Part shown: in pieces, positions 60,339-64,000 of the stretch
Layout of the letters: every line of letters begins with the position of its first letter
Position numbering within the stretch: the stretch's first letter is position 1
NCBI RefSeq assembly: GCF_001638985.1
Contig: NW_017265134.1
Location: forward strand, 434,001-498,000
Reading direction: 5' to 3'
DNA: 64,000 nt
Source of the DNA: Phycomyces blakesleeanus NRRL 1555(-)
Lineage: Eukaryota > Mucoromycota > Mucoromycetes > Mucorales > Phycomycetaceae
Program-made: the position numbers and the translations under genes
The notes under the pieces: generated by a model
Database searches by the model: none
The model's input: only the letters and a program-made list of their open reading frames with translations
Told to the model about the DNA's origin: nothing

Positions 60339-62773
60339 ATGGGAAAAAAGAAGAAGTCAAAGTCATTGCGTCCTTGGTGTTGGTATTGTGAAAAGGACTT
60401 TGAAGATGACAAGGTTCTTGTAACACATCAAAGGGTATGTACTCATTGATCTACTAAACCGATCAAGATTATCAATATACTTGTGGATGTATTGAAACAA
60501 ACCAAAGCCAAGCCAAGCCAAGTCAAGCCAAACCAAACCAAACCAAAAAAATAAATAAAAATATTTAGAATATTAATACTTTTACATCTAAAAACATATA
60601 TACACAAATGTACAAATACATATACATACATACATATATACATATACATATATACACACATACATGTCTTAATATATATAATATATATATATATAACAAA
60701 CAAACCAAAAAAAAACTAAATAACAATGACTAATGAATTCAATCACTTTTTATATAAAATACACGTATAACAACAACAACAACAACAACACGTATATACA
60801 CGCACGCACATACACACTTGCATACATACATGTATACATACATACGAATAGGCAAAGCATTTCAAGTGTGAAGTATGCAACAAGAAACTCAGTAAGAATC
60901 ACAACATTGGCCAAGGCTTTTTAAAAGTACAACTATTAATAATTCTCTCTAACACTCTTTATTATCATTGTAGCAACTGCCGGTGGTATGGCCGTACACG
61001 CTCAACAAGTACACAAGGTCGACATTACCCAGTGAGTCTGAAAATTCCAATCTATGTTTTTATTTTTGTTTTCTATTTATTTATTTATTTAGTTGGTAAA
61101 GATTTTGCATTTATTAACCTTTTCTTTTTTTTTAAATTTTTTTTTTCTTTGATTTAATCAATCAATCTTCATCAATCAAGAGTACCAAATGCATTACCTG
61201 GTCGAGAAACATTAGAGATTGAGATTTTCGGAATGGAAGGCATTCCACACGAAGATCAGGTCGCCTACGAAGCAAAGATGTCAGGAAATCAACCATCAAA
61301 GCGTGCGCGTACAGGCGGATCTGGACAGTACGATGAACTGACTCCAGAACAGATCCAGCAGCAGATTGCACTCCACAAAGCCGGCCCGTCAGCTCCAAGT
61401 GCGGCTCCTGCTGCACCTCAGCAATATTCTGCTCCACCATATTATGCTCCCCAGGTTTTTAATGGACCACCTATTCCAAATCAACCTCAGGGACCAGGTA
61501 TGCCGTCTGCTTACCCTGGACAATACAGCCAGTTCTATCAGCCAAGACCACCGTTTCCATCTTATCCTCCTCCTCCCCAACAATTTTCATTCCGTCCACC
61601 AGGGTAAGAAATCCAAATGCAAATCAACTCTAAAAAAAAAGGAAAAAGAAATGGTGTGTATATATATTATAGACTTTCTAAACTTTTTTCTTTTCTTTTA
61701 TACGTACACGTAGTGGACCTCCTCCATTTGGCGGGCAACCTTGGCCACCTATTCCACCAGGTCAGCAACCTGGTCAACCCAATATTGTTACCCAAAACAT
61801 TCCCCCGTCTTCATCCTCTGCACCACCCGTATCTCACAATGCTCCTAACCAAAATACTACGCCTCAAAATATCTCGAATGCTGCGATCAATAGTATAAAT
61901 AACAATACTACCAACAACAGCAGCAGTGCTAGCAGCAGTAGCAGCAATAATAATGGCAGCAATGTCGGCAATAGTAACGGTAACAGTATCAACAATGCTG
62001 GCGGCAGTGGAGCTACTACTACAACTACTACTACCACTACCACTACCACCACTACTGCTACATCTACATTCTCTCCGTCTGTCGCATATGCCCCACCTAT
62101 ATCAGCGGGACCTACGAATGCGCCAATAGCACAGGCATATCACACCGACCCACATCACCATTCACATCCACATCAACATCAACAACAACATCATCAACAA
62201 CATCCACATCCACAACATCAACAACACCCACAACATCATCACCATCAATCTGCACAATCAGCCGCAGTTGGTGGTGTCGGTAGTGGTGGCGTCGGTATAG
62301 TAGGTGTAGGAAGTAGTGGAGGTGCCGGAATCGGTCTCAGTATCGGCGGCAGCAGCAGCAGCAATCATGCCAACAATGGAGGAATTCACGGTAGTGGAGG
62401 AGGTAATGTTGGAAGAGGCAGTGGAGTAAGAGGAGGAGGAGGAGGTTATGATTATATTTCTGGAATTCCTGCTGAAACTATTCCAGCTCCCCTGGTTGCG
62501 GATGTCGGTAAGAAAAAGGCGTCGAAATCCATGTTGATCTACAATCATTCTACCCTGTCTCCGGTAAGTGTGCATTAAATTTGCAAGCCTAACAACCATA
62601 ATATATAAAATACACATACACACAAAATACATTACATTACACTACATTATATTACACTACATTACATTACATTACAATACACACGCATATATGGATCTTT
62701 TTATCTGACGGGGGAAAGGGAATTTTAGGATGAGCTGCGAGCACAGCTAGAGAAGTATGCTATCAGGATCTAG
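60339..62773 (+). CDS. BuGZ/ZNF207-like zinc-finger protein
   Basis: Six exons in phase: 60339-60434, 60852-60891, 60974-61031, 61181-61603, 61714-62563, 62729-62773, about 503 residues. The N-terminus has two C2H2 fingers in the ZNF207 arrangement (LRPWCWYCEKDFEDDKVL...HQRAKHFKCEVCNKKL, then HAQQVHKV), followed by VPNALPGR and EIEIFGMEGIP, which are near-invariant in BuGZ. The rest is disordered: P/Q/Y-rich, then N/S, poly-Thr, H/Q and G/S tracts, ending DELRAQLEKYAI. Animal BuGZ binds Bub3 and microtubules and promotes spindle assembly, phase separation and splicing. I see no clear GLEBS motif, so the Bub3 link is uncertain. Intron 1 (417 nt) is mostly simple repeats. Confidence 0.9.
60435..60851. 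repeat. Repeat-filled intron 1 of the BuGZ gene
   Basis: Made of (CCAAG/CCAAA)n (60495-60546), (ACAT/ATAC)n (60596-60665), (TA)n (60673-60695), (CAA)n (60770-60790) and (ATAC)n (60826-60845), several times longer than typical introns here. Confidence 0.75.
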
Positions 62774-64000
62774 AAAGAATGAAAGAATGAAAGAAAGATC
62801 ACCAGGAAAACGATACAGACAGATCCATCATCATCATCATCGTCATTATTGTGATTTTTTTCTTGTGGTTTGTAGTAGATAAAACAATAAATGGACCGGT
62901 AAGGTGTACTGAAATAAAGAAAAAAAGAGAAAACGAAAGAGAAAAGAATTATGTGATGAACATAAGTATGAATTGTGAATATGGAATGAATGGAGTGAAT
63001 ATGACATATTATGTCAATTTTATTATTATTACCATGGAAACAACAACAAGTAACAACAATAATAATGGGTATAATTATAACCATAGTAACTATAGTAACT
63101 ATAGTAACCATAATGATTATGGTGGAGGAGGTGATGATGAGTATTGCTATTCCATAAATATATAATACTATATGTGTATTTGTGTATATACGTACATATG
63201 CATATATGTTTTAAAAATCTATATATTATGAGATACTATATTATAAGATACTATGACAATTCAATTCGATTCAATTCAACTCAATATAAATAAATAAGTA
63301 AATAATAGGCTTACAACTAAAATCAAAGATCAAAAATCAAAGATCTAAAAAAAAAAAGCAAAGAGTAAGAGAGTGAGCGAGTGAGAGAGTAAGAGGGTAC
63401 ACAAAGAAGCACTATTGGTGACACCCACGCGTCTAAGCAGCAAAAGTAGTGAAGGCCAGGTTGGCTGCTGTTAAAGAAGCTCGTGGTCTCCTTCTTTTTC
63501 TTTTGACTTGAAACCCAGTCTAAGCGGCTCTTCTCCACCCCCCCCCCCCCCCCAAAGGACTGTCTTGGGAAAAATACGACGATGATTCGTCCTAAAACAC
63601 ACCAAGGCCCGCCCAAAGACACTCCAGTCAGGGGGTTGTATATGCTTTTGGTTTTTCGGTTGTTGGTTGTTGGCTTTCGATTTATAGTTTTTTTTTTTTA
63701 TTCTTGTGTACTTTTTTTTTATATGTATAAATATATATATTTGTTGAGACAGTTCCGATCTTGGGGGTCTACAAAGTCTTATTATTTTTTTAATTTTTAA
63801 TTTTTTTTTTTTTTTTTTTACAACAGAGCAGTCTTTTTTTTTTATATATATATACATACTATATCTGTATCTGTATTTGTATCTGTATCTATATATTTAT
63901 ACATTTTGTATTTTTATTTTTTTTATTTTTTATTTATTTATTAAGATTATATTTTTTTATAAAAAAAAATTAATTTCACTTCTTCCTCTTCCTCTTCTTC
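62774..64000. other. Right-end spacer
   Basis: No gene seen. Contains (ATC)n (62827-62841), ACTATAGTA repeats (63085-63108), a poly(C) run (63537-63554), poly(T) runs (63688-63698, 63803-63819) and a (TATCTG)n-like stretch (63861-63886). A TC-rich tract at 63976-64000 may start the next promoter. Confidence 0.5.

Noticed and set aside
63323..63857. Minus-strand frames crossing the poly(C) run (poly-Gly)
   Set aside because: Driven by homopolymer and AT-rich sequence; no coding features.

Overview
The window is nuclear DNA of a fungus, most likely an early-diverging Mucoromycota species (Mucorales-like). Genes are rich in short AT-heavy introns (about 50-130 nt, GT...AG). Spacers are AT-rich and full of microsatellites, and a DIRS-type tyrosine-recombinase retrotransposon, a class common in Mucorales, is present. 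Phycomyces-type is a guess from style, not a measured assignment. I resolved 17 genes of recognisable family, one unrecognised prion-like gene, one possible small gene, one three-ORF retrotransposon, two MITEs and one relic of a Fanzor/TnpB-type element.

Layout. 1-1955 (+) 3' part of CLF1/Crooked-neck splicing factor; 3133-4718 (+) RQT4/TRIP4; 5730-7028 (+) unknown Q/N-rich protein; 7650-9774 (+) AFG2/CDC48-like double AAA ATPase; 9846-11605 (-) CTP synthase; 12208-12966 (+) mitochondrial uL10m; about 13586-15122 (+) YEATS protein (TAF14/AF9-like); 15529-18048 (-) HEL2/ZNF598 RING ligase; about 18766-19922 (+) perilipin-like lipid-droplet protein; about 20769-28525 (+) NOT1 scaffold of CCR4-NOT; 29167-29385 (-) possible small gene. 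29386-34463 is a gene-poor patch with tandem duplications, a Fanzor relic and a CACTA-like MITE. Then 34464-35853 (+) membrane dipeptidase; 36346-37607 (+) PHOSPHO-type HAD phosphatase; 37800-39313 (-) DGAT2; 41143-45208 DIRS element whose left terminal repeat carries a second, pogo-like MITE; 45562-47606 (+) WBP11-like splicing protein; 49073-50473 (-) CBM21 glycogen-targeting subunit of PP1; about 52211-53292 (-) TALE homeodomain protein; a 7-kb spacer; and 60339-62773 (+) BuGZ/ZNF207.

Functional themes. CLF1, WBP11 and BuGZ serve splicing or mitosis. RQT4, HEL2 and NOT1 all act on stalled ribosomes or mRNA decay. DGAT2 and the perilipin-like protein make and coat lipid droplets. This looks like ordinary eukaryotic gene order, not operons; any functional linkage is inference.

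The most interesting non-genic observation is the DIRS element. Its two inverted terminal repeats match almost perfectly, except that the left one is split by a 69-bp TA-flanked palindrome. The right repeat therefore preserves the exact empty site of that insertion. Exon boundaries below come from reading splice sites by eye and checking reading-frame phase; none has transcript support.
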